From: Leucobacter sp.
GTDB taxonomy: Bacteria; Actinomycetota; Actinomycetes; Actinomycetales; Microbacteriaceae
NCBI GenBank assembly: GCA_012510755.1
Contig: JAAZHL010000096.1
Location: 1-5,652, forward strand
Length of the DNA: 5,652 nucleotides
Direction of reading: 5' to 3'
Shown here piece by piece: positions 5,511 through 5,652 of this stretch. A program made the translations under genes and the position numbers. The notes beneath the pieces are model-generated. The model did no database searches. It saw only the letters and a program-made list of their open reading frames with translations, and had not been told where the DNA came from. The first letter of the stretch is position 1, and each line of letters starts with the position of its first letter.

Positions 5511-5581
5511 TCGGTCGGAGATCCTGCTTCAGTCGGAAGAATAGTCTAGGAATCACCGACTGAGCGTAGATTTCCGACCGA
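5511..5581. repeat. Large imperfect nested inverted repeat (stem-loop)
   Basis: The outer arms TCGGTCGGAGAT (5511-5522) and ATTTCCGACCGA (5570-5581) pair over 12 bp with one G:T wobble. The inner arms TCAGTCGG (5529-5536) and CCGACTGA (5556-5563) pair over 8 bp, with GC/GC (5526-5527 with 5564-5565) continuing the stem. The loop is 19 nt (5537-5555). It starts directly after the 17-bp array and its 3' arm overlaps the first base of the 18-bp array. It might act as a transcription end or 3' stabilising structure for the 4871 gene, or be the end of a small repeat element. Confidence 0.6.
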
Positions 5582-5652
5582 GCGACACACCCCGGCCGAG
5601 CGACACACCCCGGCCGAGCGACACACCCCGGCCGAGCGACACACCCCGGCCG
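5581..5652. repeat. 18-bp tandem repeat, four perfect copies, continuing past the window end
   Basis: AGCGACACACCCCGGCCG is repeated exactly four times (5581, 5599, 5617, 5635) up to the final base, so the true copy number is unknown. Two degenerate predecessors in the stem-loop keep the 18-bp step: CCGACTGAGCG at 5556 and CCGACCGAGCG at 5574, then CCGGCCGAGCG at 5592. Each unit contains the self-complementary CGGCCG. All six frames are open because the unit has no stop, but stops just upstream on the plus strand argue against coding on that strand. There are no spacers, so this is not CRISPR. Confidence 0.9.

Noticed and set aside
5581..5652. CRISPR array
   Set aside because: The 18-bp units are head to tail with no spacers, are too short and have no cas genes nearby.

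Overview
The window looks like chromosomal DNA from a high-GC Gram-positive actinobacterium, most likely of the Micrococcales (tentatively Microbacteriaceae). This rests on GC-rich codon use, an actinobacterial DUF3516-type helicase, an Ald that reads like mycobacterial/actinobacterial alanine dehydrogenase, and TANNNT -10 boxes 6-7 nt before ATG starts, typical of leaderless actinobacterial mRNAs. I see no phage, insertion sequence, CRISPR, tRNA or rRNA. The genes are mostly housekeeping or metabolic; the unusual content is a broken ald gene and repeat-rich non-coding DNA.

Layout. Positions 1-339 (minus strand) hold the first 113 residues of a DEAD/DEAH-box helicase, including Walker A, with a 15-bp tandem repeat in its N-terminal linker. 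A 98-bp divergent intergenic region (340-437) separates it from a plus-strand Old Yellow Enzyme-type NADH:flavin oxidoreductase (438-1532). After 80 bp comes a CPA1 Na+/H+ antiporter of 601 residues (1613-3418), with a hydrophilic insertion before its last conserved membrane motif. A 238-bp, comparatively A-rich intergenic region (3419-3656) carries phased AGCCAAA repeats and leads into alanine dehydrogenase (3657-4780). That gene is intact in sequence content but split by a one-base deletion near 4383-4387. A 22-bp direct repeat fills the space up to a short gene of unknown function (4871-5401).

The last 251 bp (5402-5652) are non-coding and almost entirely repeats: a degenerate 17-bp array of five units, then directly a large imperfect nested stem-loop, then four perfect copies of an 18-bp unit that run off the window end. 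The last array appears to have grown from the 3' arm of the stem-loop.

Gene relationships. There is no obvious shared pathway. The genes seem to be independently transcribed: four of five have their own leaderless-type -10 box. Only ald has a Shine-Dalgarno and a long 5' leader, suggesting separate, regulated expression. I did not find a convincing new multi-gene system. The best candidates for something undescribed are the compound repeat region at the right end and the phased repeats upstream of ald.
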